A stretch of 64,000 nucleotides of DNA, from NCBI RefSeq assembly GCF_029815055.1, contig NZ_JAPPWA010000001.1:1-64000 (forward strand). Direction: 5' to 3'. Positions 34,004 to 43,558 of the stretch are shown in pieces. The stretch's first letter is position 1; each line of letters starts with the position of its first letter. The DNA comes from Ignatzschineria sp. RMDPL8A (GTDB taxonomy: Bacteria > Pseudomonadota > Gammaproteobacteria > Cardiobacteriales > Wohlfahrtiimonadaceae). Position numbers and translations under genes: made by a program. The notes under the pieces are model-generated. The model saw only the letters and a program-made list of their open reading frames with translations, was not told where the DNA came from and ran no database searches.

Positions 34004-34765
34004 TTACGCGACTTTTTTCGCCATATCCACTAGGAGCATGCGGATATCGTTCGGCGTTTTGGCTTCGCGTTCAAAGAAGAAACGATGGAGCACCTCTCCC
34101 ATCGCGATAATAAATCCATATTGATCGATCGCCACCATCTTAAGCTCAGCATTTGGGAGCACTTCCACGCGGGTTTTCATAAAGCGGACAATGGTGTCGT
34201 GATGATCCTCATTCATATGATCGATCATGCTCGCTTCAGTCTCGGCATCAAAGGGCGAGGGCTGTAAAACGCGCTCCGTATCGACCCAATGAATCTCGCC
34301 AAATCCGTGAATATAACGATATTTTTTCGGGGTGAGCTGATAAAAATTAAAATCGTGCACCTCATGATAACGGCGACTCTCACCAAAGAATCGCTCATAC
34401 CGATCGGCAATATCATCGTACTCGCTTGGATCGATCGGCGTAATATCGCCAATCACCGTTAAACGCCAGCCTTTTTGAATATTATCTTGGTCAATATTGT
34501 GAATCATCAGCGAGGCTTTCGGATTCTCTTTGAGGTTTTTCGTATGTTGAGCAAGATCACTAATGAGTAAAATCGGCTCGCCACGGGAGTTAAGGCAAAA
34601 CGGCACCACAGAGCCAAAGGGATAGCCCTCAAGCCCGAGCGTATCGCGCATCGTCGTCGCTAATACGCCATTAAAGGTTGAAAGGAGTTGCTCGCGAGAA
34701 TCCGCGGCCGCTTGATCTTTGGTGTACACCTGCACAAGGTTATTTTTTGTAATCTGATCGGTCAT
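34004..34765 (-). CDS. hugZ: HugZ-type heme utilisation protein
   Basis: This protein of about 253 residues has a split-barrel PNPOx-like domain and a C-terminal extension with IDHMNEDHHD, the segment that holds the heme-binding His in HugZ. HugZ degrades heme to release iron in the cytoplasm. The ATG at 34765 has GGAGA 5 bases upstream; an ATG 12 bases earlier overlaps that site. It follows hmuV by 61 bases and closes the heme operon, so it likely handles imported heme. Confidence 0.88.
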   Translation of the reverse strand: MTDQITKNNLVQVYTKDQAAADSREQLLSTFNGVLATTMRDTLGLEGYPFGSVVPFCLNSRGEPILLISDLAQHTKNLKENPKASLMIHNIDQDNIQKGWRLTVIGDITPIDPSEYDDIADRYERFFGESRRYHEVHDFNFYQLTPKKYRYIHGFGEIHWVDTERVLQPSPFDAETEASMIDHMNEDHHDTIVRFMKTRVEVLPNAELKMVAIDQYGFIIAMGEVLHRFFFEREAKTPNDIRMLLVDMAKKVA

Positions 34766-34826
34766 TATTTTCTCCAAAATAGTTCTCAGTCATGATGGTA
34801 AAAAGAAATTCTCCGTCCTAGCCTTG

Positions 34827-35636
34827 CTACGACAGTAGATATGAAAGGGCTGAAATTTCAGCATTATCGGGGTGATAGAGCGTTATAAAATCGACGCCAA
34901 ACACCTCATTTAAAAGGGTACTTTCGCGCAGTTCATCGGGGGTATAGACGCCGTGAAGCGTTCCGCGCGCCATCAGCACTAATCGATCGGCCGATTGGAG
35001 CGCCTGATTGAGATCGTGCATCACGCAGATGATAGTCATCCCCGCTGTTTTAAGCTCTTTTAGATAGCGCAACAGCTTTTGTTGATGGTAAAGATCAAGA
35101 TGATTAAAGGGCTCATCAAGCAGTAATACTCGCGGCTGATGGGGCGTTTCATCACACGCAAAGAGCGCTTGCATTAACACGCGCCCAATCTGCGCCCGAT
35201 GTTGCTCCCCGCCCGAGAGCGTTTGATAGGTTTGATCGAGTAGATGCGAAAGTTCAAGGTGGGAACAGATCGTTTCAAGAAGTTCAATCACCCGTGAATC
35301 GCGATAACTCACTTCGAAAGGCATCACTCCCATTAAAAGCACCGCGCGCACATTGATCGCAAAAGGAATATGCTGAGTTTGCGGTAACACACTTCGCCGG
35401 TAAGCAAGCTCGCTAATGCTGTAATCATTGAGCGGTTTCCCCGCAAAGAACACCTCACCGGTTGTGGGTATTAAATCGCCCGCCAAGCAATTAAGCAACG
35501 TTGTTTTTCCAGCCCCATTTGGGCCAATTAATGCAGTAAATTCGCCCTGATGCAGCGTTAAATTAGGCACATTAATCAGCTCTTTCTGAAAGCGCTTTTG
35601 ACGAACGCTCACCTTGATATTTTTTACGGTAAACAT
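34827..35636 (-). CDS. hmuV: Heme ABC transporter ATP-binding protein
   Basis: The 269-residue ATPase powers heme import through HmuU. Walker A is GPNGAGKTT, the signature LSGGEQHR, Walker B VLLLDEPFNHLD. The shape is that of the BtuD/FepC/HmuV group. It starts 3 bases after hmuU. Confidence 0.93.
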   Translation of the reverse strand: MFTVKNIKVSVRQKRFQKELINVPNLTLHQGEFTALIGPNGAGKTTLLNCLAGDLIPTTGEVFFAGKPLNDYSISELAYRRSVLPQTQHIPFAINVRAVLLMGVMPFEVSYRDSRVIELLETICSHLELSHLLDQTYQTLSGGEQHRAQIGRVLMQALFACDETPHQPRVLLLDEPFNHLDLYHQQKLLRYLKELKTAGMTIICVMHDLNQALQSADRLVLMARGTLHGVYTPDELRESTLLNEVFGVDFITLYHPDNAEISALSYLLS

Positions 35637-35639
35637 CCT

Positions 35640-36650
35640 CTATCTCCCCTGCTTAAAGACGAGATACCCCAAAAAGGGTGCCCCAATAAAGGCGGTTAAA
35701 ATCCCGATCGGCACTTCACTTGGCGCTGCAAGCGTTCGCGATAATCCATCGGCCACCATCAACAGCATGCCGCCCAATAGATAGGAAAGCGGTAAGACAA
35801 AGCGATTATCCGAGCCAAACAAAATGCGAATAAGATGAGGAATCACAAGCCCGACAAAACCGATCCCGCCGGAAAACGCCACCGCACTGCCCGTCATAAT
35901 GGCGACGCCCCAGATCTGCTGTTTTTTCAGCTTCTCCACATGAACCCCGAGATGGCGCGCCTCACGCTCTCCAAGCAACATCGCATTCATCTCCCTCGCT
36001 TTTAACAGCAAAAAAGGAATAATCACTGCCTGAATGCCTGCTAAAATCGCGATCTTGTGATAATTAAATCCGCCGAGACTTCCCATCGACCAAAAGGTGA
36101 GGGAGCGCAGCTCTGTTTCACTGGCGATAAAGGTTAAAAGCCCGATCATCGCACCGGTAAAGGCATTGATCGCAATCCCAATTAAGAGCATGGAGCTAAT
36201 GCTGATCGAATGTCGGCTTTTCGAAAAATTGTATAAAATCGCCGTCACCAACCACCCGCCAATGCACGCCGCAACGGGAAGTGCGTAATCGCCGAGCGTT
36301 TCAAATGGATTCGGTAGCCACTTATAACCGAGCACAATGGTAAACGAGGCAAAGAGCGCCGCCCCACTTGAAACCCCGATAATCCCCGGCTCAACGAGCG
36401 GATTACGAAAGAGTCCCTGCATCACCGCGCCAGAGATCGCAAAAGCCCCGCCCACCAAGAGCGCCGAGAGCACCCGTGGCACGCGCACATTCCAAAAGAT
36501 GTAATAATCGATGGAATCCGAATTAAACAGATTGCTCCACTCAATCGCCATCGCACCCTGCCACATCGCGCCACCAACCACCACGCAGAGCGCCGCAATG
36601 CCACCAAATACCAGCATTTTTTGATACTGATCAAAGAGCTGACTATTCAT
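35640..36650 (-). CDS. hmuU: Heme ABC transporter permease
   Basis: A 336-residue BtuC/FecCD-type permease with about 10 TM helices. It has RVPRVLSALLVGGAFAISG, EPGIIGVSSGA and the GFVGLVIPHLIR loop that contacts the ATPase. It begins directly after the hmuT stop, with no gap, and is followed 3 bases on by hmuV. Confidence 0.93.
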   Translation of the reverse strand: MNSQLFDQYQKMLVFGGIAALCVVVGGAMWQGAMAIEWSNLFNSDSIDYYIFWNVRVPRVLSALLVGGAFAISGAVMQGLFRNPLVEPGIIGVSSGAALFASFTIVLGYKWLPNPFETLGDYALPVAACIGGWLVTAILYNFSKSRHSISISSMLLIGIAINAFTGAMIGLLTFIASETELRSLTFWSMGSLGGFNYHKIAILAGIQAVIIPFLLLKAREMNAMLLGEREARHLGVHVEKLKKQQIWGVAIMTGSAVAFSGGIGFVGLVIPHLIRILFGSDNRFVLPLSYLLGGMLLMVADGLSRTLAAPSEVPIGILTAFIGAPFLGYLVFKQGR

Positions 36651-37595
36651 CTACTTTGCCTCCGTCATGCATGCATCAACGGCCTCTCGAAGCGCGAGCA
36701 CTTCATCAAAAATATGGATTCCGTAAACCAGATAACGGCTCATATCGAGCTCAAAGACACATTTTGGCTGAAGCTTTGCCGGCCACTCTTTCATCCCCTT
36801 TGAGAGATGTTTAAACGGCGCAATTTGATCAAGACTCTCAGAGGCAAAATCCCGGCGACTCCCGATAAAGACAAGATCGGGACGTTTTTCCATCTGCCCT
36901 TCCATGCTCACCGATTTATAATTGTTAAAGTCGCTGCCAAATAGATTTTGAACTCCCAACAGCGTTAGCATTTTATCGGCACTGGTATCGCGACCTGAAA
37001 TGGAAACACTCCCCTTTCCGCCCGCTTCTTGCATAATAAAATACCCACGATAATTGGGGCGCTTAGCAACCACCGATTGCAGTTGTTCTGCAGATGTTTC
37101 CACTGATTGTGCCAGCCGTTCACCACGAGATGCAACGCCTAACGCCGAGCTGATTTTTCCGGTCATCGCGACAATATCTTCCACAGAATTGAGCTCATCG
37201 ATCATCAATTGCGGCACCTTTGAACGCGCCACTTGATCGAGCACATTTTGTGGCCCTGTGCCTTCAGCGATTAAAATCAGCGTCGGTTTAAGCGATAAAA
37301 TTCCTTCCGTTGAGAGCGCTAAACGGTAGCCCACATCCGGGAGTTTTTTCAGACTCGGCGTTGTGCGACTCGTAGTATCAACGCCCACAAGTTCCGCCTC
37401 TTTTCCGAGCGCGACCACCACTTGGGTGAGTACATTTGAGGTGGTGATAATGCGCTCTTTTGGCGGCTCAATCTCCGCAAACGCCATCGTCTGCGTTAAT
37501 CCAGCACTCGCAATCAATGCGAGCACCGAGGTTGAAAAAAAAGCCCTGCCCGATTTCGCTTTTTTCTGAAATCGTCTCTTCAATCGAATCGTCAT
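36651..37595 (-). CDS. hmuT: Periplasmic heme-binding protein
   Basis: This is the substrate-binding protein of the heme ABC transporter, about 314 residues. It has an Arg/Lys-rich N-terminus and a signal sequence ending near AFA/E. The conserved heme ligand Tyr94 (numbered from a GTG four codons upstream of my start) lies in PDVGYRLALSTEGILSL. I chose the ATG at 37595 with GTGGAG 6 bases before it; the GTG start four codons upstream uses AAGGA and remains possible. Confidence 0.9.
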   Translation of the reverse strand: MTIRLKRRFQKKAKSGRAFFSTSVLALIASAGLTQTMAFAEIEPPKERIITTSNVLTQVVVALGKEAELVGVDTTSRTTPSLKKLPDVGYRLALSTEGILSLKPTLILIAEGTGPQNVLDQVARSKVPQLMIDELNSVEDIVAMTGKISSALGVASRGERLAQSVETSAEQLQSVVAKRPNYRGYFIMQEAGGKGSVSISGRDTSADKMLTLLGVQNLFGSDFNNYKSVSMEGQMEKRPDLVFIGSRRDFASESLDQIAPFKHLSKGMKEWPAKLQPKCVFELDMSRYLVYGIHIFDEVLALREAVDACMTEAK

Positions 37596-37613
37596 GGAAT
37601 ACTCCACTTTTCC

Positions 37614-39923
37614 TTAAAAATCAATCTTGATCGAAAGCGCTGCATTAATGCCGGGTTTACTACCACGCTCGATCGATCCAGGAGAGGTTTGCATCATACG
37701 ATCGCCCCAACTCCAATGTTTTTTATCAAAGACGTTATAAATTCCGGCATTGATAGTGATGTCGTCCGTTGGCTTATATTCCGCCACAAGATCGAGCATG
37801 CCATAGCCCGGAACGCGCCCAACGCCCGTCTCTTTCATACTTGTCGAGATCTCGCTGGCCTTTTTCGCCTTCACCATTTTGACCCGTGCGCCCACATAAA
37901 AAGACTCATCAAAACGATAATCAAGCCCCATCGTCAGCGTTAACGGATCGACGCCATTAATCGGCTCTTTCGTCTTTTTATCTTTGCTTTTTGCGTACGC
38001 CGCGCTCACATTGAGCCCGATGGAACCGTGCCCATTTTGCACTTCCATCAGTTCAAAACGCGCCTTCGCCTCAAGTCCGTAGATATAGCTTTTATCGAGG
38101 TTAACTGCCTGATAGACGAGATACCCCGACTCTGGATCTTTCCCCACTGAGCTGAGCTCATCAATAAAATTGTTATAGGTGGTATAAAACCCTGTAAGCG
38201 CAACGGAATGTTTCTCATCGGTGTAGTTCCAGCCAAGCTCATAAAGCTTACTGGTTTCCGCCTTTAAATTAGGATTGGAGCGGCTCGTGTAGCCAACAGC
38301 TGGATTGCTAAAACCGACATTCACCGCTCCAAACGTGGGTGCTCGGAATCCTTCGGAATAGTTAACGAAAAGCGTGTGTTCATCATTCGGGTGGTAGAGA
38401 AGCGCAAACCGTTTCGAAAATTGGCTTTTGCTCACTTTCGCCGGCGGTAATACCCCGAGGTTTGCGCTCTCATACGCTGTGCCTGTTTTTGGATTGAGGC
38501 GATAATGATCAAAGCGCAATCCTGCGATCAACTCGATTTTATCCTCCATCAATCCAATGCGATCTTGGATAAATAGACCGTATTCACGAATCGTTGAATC
38601 GGGGAAACTTTTATTGGGAAACGCCTCTCTCTCCACCGATTGCCCACTCGGGCGCATTCTCGTATCGCCGGTACGTTCGGTACTTACGCGATTCTGCCGA
38701 GCACTTAATCCATAGGTTACATTGTGCGTAATGCCGCTTTGAGTCTCAAGCAATTTGATAAACTCCGCACCAATCCCAAGACTCTTATTATCAAACGTAG
38801 AGAGTCGATCCCGCTCGGTGACCATGCCCCCTTTAATCATTTCACGCACCTCAAAACTGCGCTGCTCAAAGCTATTTTTCTGGAAATAGAGCTGCCAAAA
38901 TCCTTGATCAAAGAGCGGCGTTTTTAGATTAAAATCGTGCCTAAAGGTGAGTTGTTGGCGTTTATTAATATCATTGGTTTCAAGGGCTAATTGCTTAAAC
39001 ATCCCAAAGGTAATATCGCCGATTTTTGCTTTCGGATCGACATCCACATCTTCCTTAAAATACTCATAGGTCGCGCTAAATTTGTGCTCGCTGTTTGGCT
39101 CAAATACCCATTTAGTCAGCAGATTATTGACGCTTGAATCGGAAGGATCGGGATGAAGACGATTTTTTCCCAATTGTGAACTTCCCGTACCATCCCCGTG
39201 ATGATTGGCGCGCTCATGTTGTTTTTTGTACGTCAGGCGCAAAAATGCCGATAAATCATCGTTAAAATTCGCCGCTCCCGTGCCAGATAACAAGGTTTCA
39301 CGTGAAGCCGAGCGATACCCTATCTTCGCCTCACCCCCATACTTTTCACCGGGTTTAATGTAATCGCTTGGATCTTTCGTCATCATGAAAATACCGCCCG
39401 CGAGCGCACTGCCGCCGTAGAGCGTCGACATCGGACCTTTGACAATATCCACCGATTTCATCGCATCGAGATCGAAATAATTTCGATTCGTTCCAAGATA
39501 GCTGCCGAAACTATAGGTCTGTGGAAGCGGCGCACCATCGACTAAAATAAGAACGCGATCGTCACCAATCCCGCGGATGCGAATATCACTCAAGCCACCA
39601 GATTTACTCTCATCTACGCTCACGCCCGGCTCATACATCAGCAAATCACTGAGCGATGTGGCATTGAGTCGATCGATCTCACTTTCACCAAAATGGGCAA
39701 TGGTCGCGCCACTATCTTCGATGGCAAGCGCTTCTTTCATCGCGGTAACGATGATGCGGTTGAGTTTTAATTCAGGGATTTGAGCGTTTTTATCGAGTGC
39801 CTCACTCGTCCCGTCGACCCCGTTAAATGGGGCATTCGTTTTCGTTTGGGTAGGCTCCGCCGCTGCTTGCGCCATTAATATAGACGCAAGCAGAAACGGC
39901 AGCAGTTTTCTTTTTCCTAACAT
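37614..39923 (-). CDS. hmuR: TonB-dependent heme receptor
   Basis: This outer-membrane receptor of about 769 residues has a signal peptide (LLASILMAQAAAEP), a TonB box region (NRIIVTA), a plug domain and a 22-strand barrel ending in IKIDF. The FRAP and NPNL motifs of heme receptors are present. The short stretch between them, however, has no His; in Yersinia HemR a His there binds heme, and here the residue nearby is a Tyr. It heads the heme operon and has Fur boxes upstream. The start is either the ATG at 39923 (GGTGG 4 bases upstream) or at 39941; I prefer the first because it begins right at the signal peptide. Confidence 0.9.
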   Translation of the reverse strand: MLGKRKLLPFLLASILMAQAAAEPTQTKTNAPFNGVDGTSEALDKNAQIPELKLNRIIVTAMKEALAIEDSGATIAHFGESEIDRLNATSLSDLLMYEPGVSVDESKSGGLSDIRIRGIGDDRVLILVDGAPLPQTYSFGSYLGTNRNYFDLDAMKSVDIVKGPMSTLYGGSALAGGIFMMTKDPSDYIKPGEKYGGEAKIGYRSASRETLLSGTGAANFNDDLSAFLRLTYKKQHERANHHGDGTGSSQLGKNRLHPDPSDSSVNNLLTKWVFEPNSEHKFSATYEYFKEDVDVDPKAKIGDITFGMFKQLALETNDINKRQQLTFRHDFNLKTPLFDQGFWQLYFQKNSFEQRSFEVREMIKGGMVTERDRLSTFDNKSLGIGAEFIKLLETQSGITHNVTYGLSARQNRVSTERTGDTRMRPSGQSVEREAFPNKSFPDSTIREYGLFIQDRIGLMEDKIELIAGLRFDHYRLNPKTGTAYESANLGVLPPAKVSKSQFSKRFALLYHPNDEHTLFVNYSEGFRAPTFGAVNVGFSNPAVGYTSRSNPNLKAETSKLYELGWNYTDEKHSVALTGFYTTYNNFIDELSSVGKDPESGYLVYQAVNLDKSYIYGLEAKARFELMEVQNGHGSIGLNVSAAYAKSKDKKTKEPINGVDPLTLTMGLDYRFDESFYVGARVKMVKAKKASEISTSMKETGVGRVPGYGMLDLVAEYKPTDDITINAGIYNVFDKKHWSWGDRMMQTSPGSIERGSKPGINAALSIKIDF

Positions 39924-39945
39924 AGGTCCACCAAGCTGCATAAAT

Positions 39946-39964
39946 GTAAATGATAATTGTTCTC
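39946..39964. promoter_or_regulatory. Fur box, promoter-proximal
   Basis: GTAAATGATAATTGTTCTC matches 14 of 19 positions of the Fur consensus (GATAATGATAATCATTATC). It lies just downstream of the hmuR promoter and overlaps its leader, so Fur with iron would block the operon. Confidence 0.65.
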
Positions 39965-39970
39965 CTTTGG

Positions 39971-40000
39971 CTATTATTGCTTTTTAATGATTATTGTCAA
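39971..40000 (-). promoter_or_regulatory. hmuR promoter
   Basis: Minus strand TTGACA (40000-39995), 18 bases, TAATAG. The -35 element lies within the second Fur box. Confidence 0.5.
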
Positions 40001-40001
40001 T
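39983..40001. promoter_or_regulatory. Fur box overlapping the -35 element
   Basis: TTTAATGATTATTGTCAAT matches 12 of 19 positions of the Fur consensus on the minus strand. With the proximal box it brackets the promoter. Confidence 0.55.
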
Positions 40002-40177
40002 TGCAAATATTTACTAAAATGAGAAATGATTCATCCACACTGCTAAAAGTGTTCCTAAAAACTCAACTTTCAATGAGTTACATCGGCTTTTGATTTGCTA
40101 GAGATATCGAATTATTATCTTTGATTTAAATTATTAATTACAAATAACGTAATCTGTCCATAAATCCGCGCATAAAA

Positions 40178-40199
40178 AAAGCGATCCGAAGATCGCTTT
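40178..40199 (-). terminator. Terminator of nadX
   Basis: AAAGCGATC and GATCGCTTT pair around a 4-base loop, which is TTCG on the minus strand, a very stable tetraloop. A T run follows on the minus strand. Confidence 0.8.
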
Positions 40200-40256
40200 C
40201 TTATTTTACATCGTACGTTTTATGTTAATTTTTAAACGCTCAACGCTCTAACCTCA

Positions 40257-41051
40257 CTACACCCATTCAAGCGCAACGAGATTATCGCAGGCATGGAGCA
40301 CACTTAATGCCGCCAACATTGAGGTTTTAGGATTTTTCGCTAAGGGATTGCCCTTAATGGTGATGGTGAAATCGCCAAAAACACCTTTAACATCGATGGT
40401 ATGGCGATTTTTGATTGGATTGGGATCACACCAAAGTTCCACATCGGTGGCCTCAAAGCCTGCTCCGGCTAGCGCAATGGTTGCCGCAACATTGGCATTT
40501 TTCGGGAAAAGTATCGCCGCTTCCCGCGCCGATCCTTTAAAAAAGCAGGTCGCTTCCGTGATGCTATCAAGATCGATTAAATTTTCCGCATGGGTGCCAC
40601 GCCAACCTTCGATCGATTTTAAACTCTGATACGAAACATGCTCAAGCCCCGTTCGCTTTGCCGCCGATAGTGCATCAATCCCGCCAAGTGCCCCAGGAAG
40701 CAACCAATATCGGCTATTGCCCTCTTTTGCAGCCTGTTTTAAATTATTGTGAAATACCTCATCGGCAAGTGCGCCCACCGACACAATCGTGAGCGGCCAA
40801 CCAAAACGAAGCACCGCTTCCCCGTGCATTTTTAGCGCTGCCTGCCCCGCGACTTCAAGGACTAAATCCGGCGTCATCGAGAGATCATTAATGCATGAAA
40901 CTACCTCGATCGGTTTGCCGGTAAAACGCGCCACAAGCGCCGGAATATTCTCAGGAACTTCTACCACGGCGGCCAGCTCAATCCCCTCAGGAAGATGCTC
41001 CGCTACATATTCACCAATCGCCCCAAATCCGATCAACACTATTTTTTTCAT
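40257..41051 (-). CDS. nadX: Aspartate dehydrogenase
   Basis: NadX oxidises L-aspartate to iminoaspartate, which can feed NAD synthesis in place of NadB. The 264-residue protein has an N-terminal Rossmann motif (IGFGAIGEYV) and the family segments PGALGGIDALSAA and FPKNANVAATIALAG, and the DPNPIKNRHTI block. GAGGAG lies 4 bases before the ATG at 41051. It lies 93 bases downstream of betT on the same strand; nadA and nadC are not near. Confidence 0.9.
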   Translation of the reverse strand: MKKIVLIGFGAIGEYVAEHLPEGIELAAVVEVPENIPALVARFTGKPIEVVSCINDLSMTPDLVLEVAGQAALKMHGEAVLRFGWPLTIVSVGALADEVFHNNLKQAAKEGNSRYWLLPGALGGIDALSAAKRTGLEHVSYQSLKSIEGWRGTHAENLIDLDSITEATCFFKGSAREAAILFPKNANVAATIALAGAGFEATDVELWCDPNPIKNRHTIDVKGVFGDFTITIKGNPLAKNPKTSMLAALSVLHACDNLVALEWV

Positions 41052-41144
41052 TCTACTCCTCGTCTTAATCATTATCGGCTATTTATCTATCTAGAATATC
41101 GGTTATGGCCAAATTACTCTATTTAAATCAGCCAAATAAATGAT

Positions 41145-43238
41145 CTAGGACTCTCGCACTAAATGTAGATACTGGATATGACGCTCATATTGGTTCAAGA
41201 TGTCGTTGATAATCTGCTCTAGTGAATAGTTTAAGAGATCATAGTCTTGACTTCCCTCAATCAGATGCACCTCAGCACGATAATATTGCTCTTTTTGTGA
41301 GGCTGGATGAAGAAGATTGAGTGCAAAAGAGGGCTTTTGATAGCCAGTCACTACCACTTTATAGCGGAAAGTTCGCTCATCCCCCATACGTACCTTAAGG
41401 CCAATCTCATCATATTCATCAGTACTTTCAAGTGCCACATCCAATCCTTTTTCTTCAAAGGCTTTATATACCTCTTCAAATGCCGGATAGACACTATTTT
41501 TCATAAAGAGACGCACTGTTTTCCGTGTTGGGAAATGCACCGTTTTGGAGATTCGCGCACGCCATGACGCAGTAGGCGCTAACACATCCTCATCAGAATT
41601 AGCCACCGCTGGCGGGAGCGTATGCTGTAGGCTCTCCTGACGACATCCCTCTAAATAGAGAGCACGATGAAGACCTAACATCAAAATCAATAGAAGAAAA
41701 GAGAATGGCAAGGACATCAACACAACCGCTGCTTTTAAAGAATCAACACTCCCTGCAAGCAGTAAACCGAGTGTAGTTAATGCAATCACTGCCCCCCAGA
41801 AAACGCGTAAACTTTTAGGTCCATCTTCATCTGGCTTACCATTTTCACAACTTAAATTGGAGAGTACGACGGTGCTTGAATCACCTGACGTAATAAAAAA
41901 GATAAATCCAATCACCACACAGAGTCCAACAATCACACTGGTCATTGGATATGACTCTAGTAATTGAAAAAATGAGGCGGCAGGCGCACTTACAGCTAAC
42001 TCACCTAACTCCACCGTTCCTTGATAAAGTACCTGCTCAAGAGCACTATTACCAAAAATTGAGAGCCATGCAAGGGTAAATCCAAGCGGAATAAATAATA
42101 CGCCTAAGACAAATTCTCGAATAGTGCGACCTTTTGAGATTCGTGCAATAAACATACCCACAAATGGTGACCATGAAATCCACCATGCCCAATAGAATAT
42201 TGTCCAATCTGCTAACCAAGAGCTTGGCTCATCATGAGCATAAAGATCGAAGCTTTTAGGCACTACAACAGCAAGATAATCTCCTAAATTTTGCACCATA
42301 AGATTTAATAAACGGAGTGTGGGCCCGGTAAACAAAATAAAGAGTAAAAAGAGACACGCAAGAAGAATATTGAGATTTGAAAGGTATTTAATGCCCTTCT
42401 CCACACCTGAAATCGCCACAATCACAGCAAGCGTCATCATCGTTGCTACAAGTGCTGATTGAATATAGGGATTATCACTCGGGAGATCAATAAGATGTGT
42501 TAATCCAGCATTAATAAAGAGCACGCCAAATCCCATATCCGTTGAAAGCCCCACAACGGTTGCGACAATTGCAAAAATTTCAACTCCATGACCAATCGAA
42601 CCATAAATACGGTTTCCAATAAATGGATAGAGCCCTGAACGCATTGTCAGCGGTAGTCGATACCGATACGCAAAGTAGGCGAGCACCATGCCTACTAGCG
42701 CAAAGACAGACCAACCATGCAATCCCCAGTGAAGGAAAACGGTCTGCATTGCGGCCCTTGATGCTTCTTGTGTTACAGGATCGGCACTCCCTGCCGGTGG
42801 AAATAAAAGATGGGTCAACGGCTCTGAAACGCAGAAAAAGAGAAGTGTAATCCCAATGCCTGCGGAAAAGAGCATACCTGCCCATGATAGATAACTAAAT
42901 TCAGGTTTATCATGATCACGCCCTAAACGGATATTGCCATATTTTGAAATGGCGATCCCCCCCACAAAAAGTAGATAAACGGTAACAACAAGCATGTAAT
43001 ACCACGCTACACTATTTGATGCCCACGTTTGTGCTCTTAAAAACCATAGCTCACTCGCTTTTGGATTACTCATCACAATTAAATCAAAAAGTAAAATAAG
43101 CAGCGCTGAAATAATCAAAACAGGTTTACTAATCTTCATTTTTTTAGAGCTTTCTAAATCATTTTTAACATTATTATTGTTTAAATTTTGTTCATTTCCT
43201 AGGTGAGCAATTGCTGTGCTCTTGATCGTCGTATGCAC
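41145..43238 (-). CDS. betT: Choline/betaine BCCT transporter BetT
   Basis: This is a 12-helix, proton- or sodium-driven choline transporter with the long cytosolic C-terminal domain of BetT (ends with EQIINDILNQYERHIQYLHL, as in E. coli). The BCCT signature is visible in WTIFYWAWWISWSPFVGMF. I chose the GTG at 43238, because AAGGAG lies about 10 bases upstream; this gives about 697 residues with a polar N-terminal extension of about 33 residues. An ATG at 43139 would start nearer to the first helix and remains possible. It is divergent from betBA, as in E. coli. Confidence 0.9.
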   Translation of the reverse strand: MHTTIKSTAIAHLGNEQNLNNNNVKNDLESSKKMKISKPVLIISALLILLFDLIVMSNPKASELWFLRAQTWASNSVAWYYMLVVTVYLLFVGGIAISKYGNIRLGRDHDKPEFSYLSWAGMLFSAGIGITLLFFCVSEPLTHLLFPPAGSADPVTQEASRAAMQTVFLHWGLHGWSVFALVGMVLAYFAYRYRLPLTMRSGLYPFIGNRIYGSIGHGVEIFAIVATVVGLSTDMGFGVLFINAGLTHLIDLPSDNPYIQSALVATMMTLAVIVAISGVEKGIKYLSNLNILLACLFLLFILFTGPTLRLLNLMVQNLGDYLAVVVPKSFDLYAHDEPSSWLADWTIFYWAWWISWSPFVGMFIARISKGRTIREFVLGVLFIPLGFTLAWLSIFGNSALEQVLYQGTVELGELAVSAPAASFFQLLESYPMTSVIVGLCVVIGFIFFITSGDSSTVVLSNLSCENGKPDEDGPKSLRVFWGAVIALTTLGLLLAGSVDSLKAAVVLMSLPFSFLLLILMLGLHRALYLEGCRQESLQHTLPPAVANSDEDVLAPTASWRARISKTVHFPTRKTVRLFMKNSVYPAFEEVYKAFEEKGLDVALESTDEYDEIGLKVRMGDERTFRYKVVVTGYQKPSFALNLLHPASQKEQYYRAEVHLIEGSQDYDLLNYSLEQIINDILNQYERHIQYLHLVRES

Positions 43239-43558
43239 GACTGAAATCTCCTTTTTAAGCCGATATAATGCCACTTTCGAGAAATTAAATATCGAACTTA
43301 ATCCATTATATAAAGCACATAATCATACCGATTTTTTAAGACATGTCCAAACTTTAACGGTTTACAGACGCCTGAGATTTGTTAAGCTAATTAGGCGTAA
43401 ATTATTCGACTAAACTCAAAAAAACTGACCCAAATTCCCCCTCTAAATCTCATTTTCTTTACGCAATTTCCCAAAAAAACGATCGACAACTTGCAATCAA
43501 TAAGAGAGTACTCGAGGGCTTTTTTAATTTTGAAAAAACCAAAAGGAATTATTTATTT
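43239..43558. other. Divergent intergenic region between betT and betB
   Basis: About 320 bases without a gene. It should carry the promoters of both bet arms. I could not recognise a BetI-type palindrome or a confident promoter. Confidence 0.5.

Larger units (their letters stand above)
39924..40256. other. Non-coding region between hmuR and nadX
   Basis: About 330 bases. It holds the hmuR promoter with two Fur boxes (39946-40001) and the nadX terminator at 40178-40199. The remainder is AT-rich with no gene seen. Confidence 0.6.
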
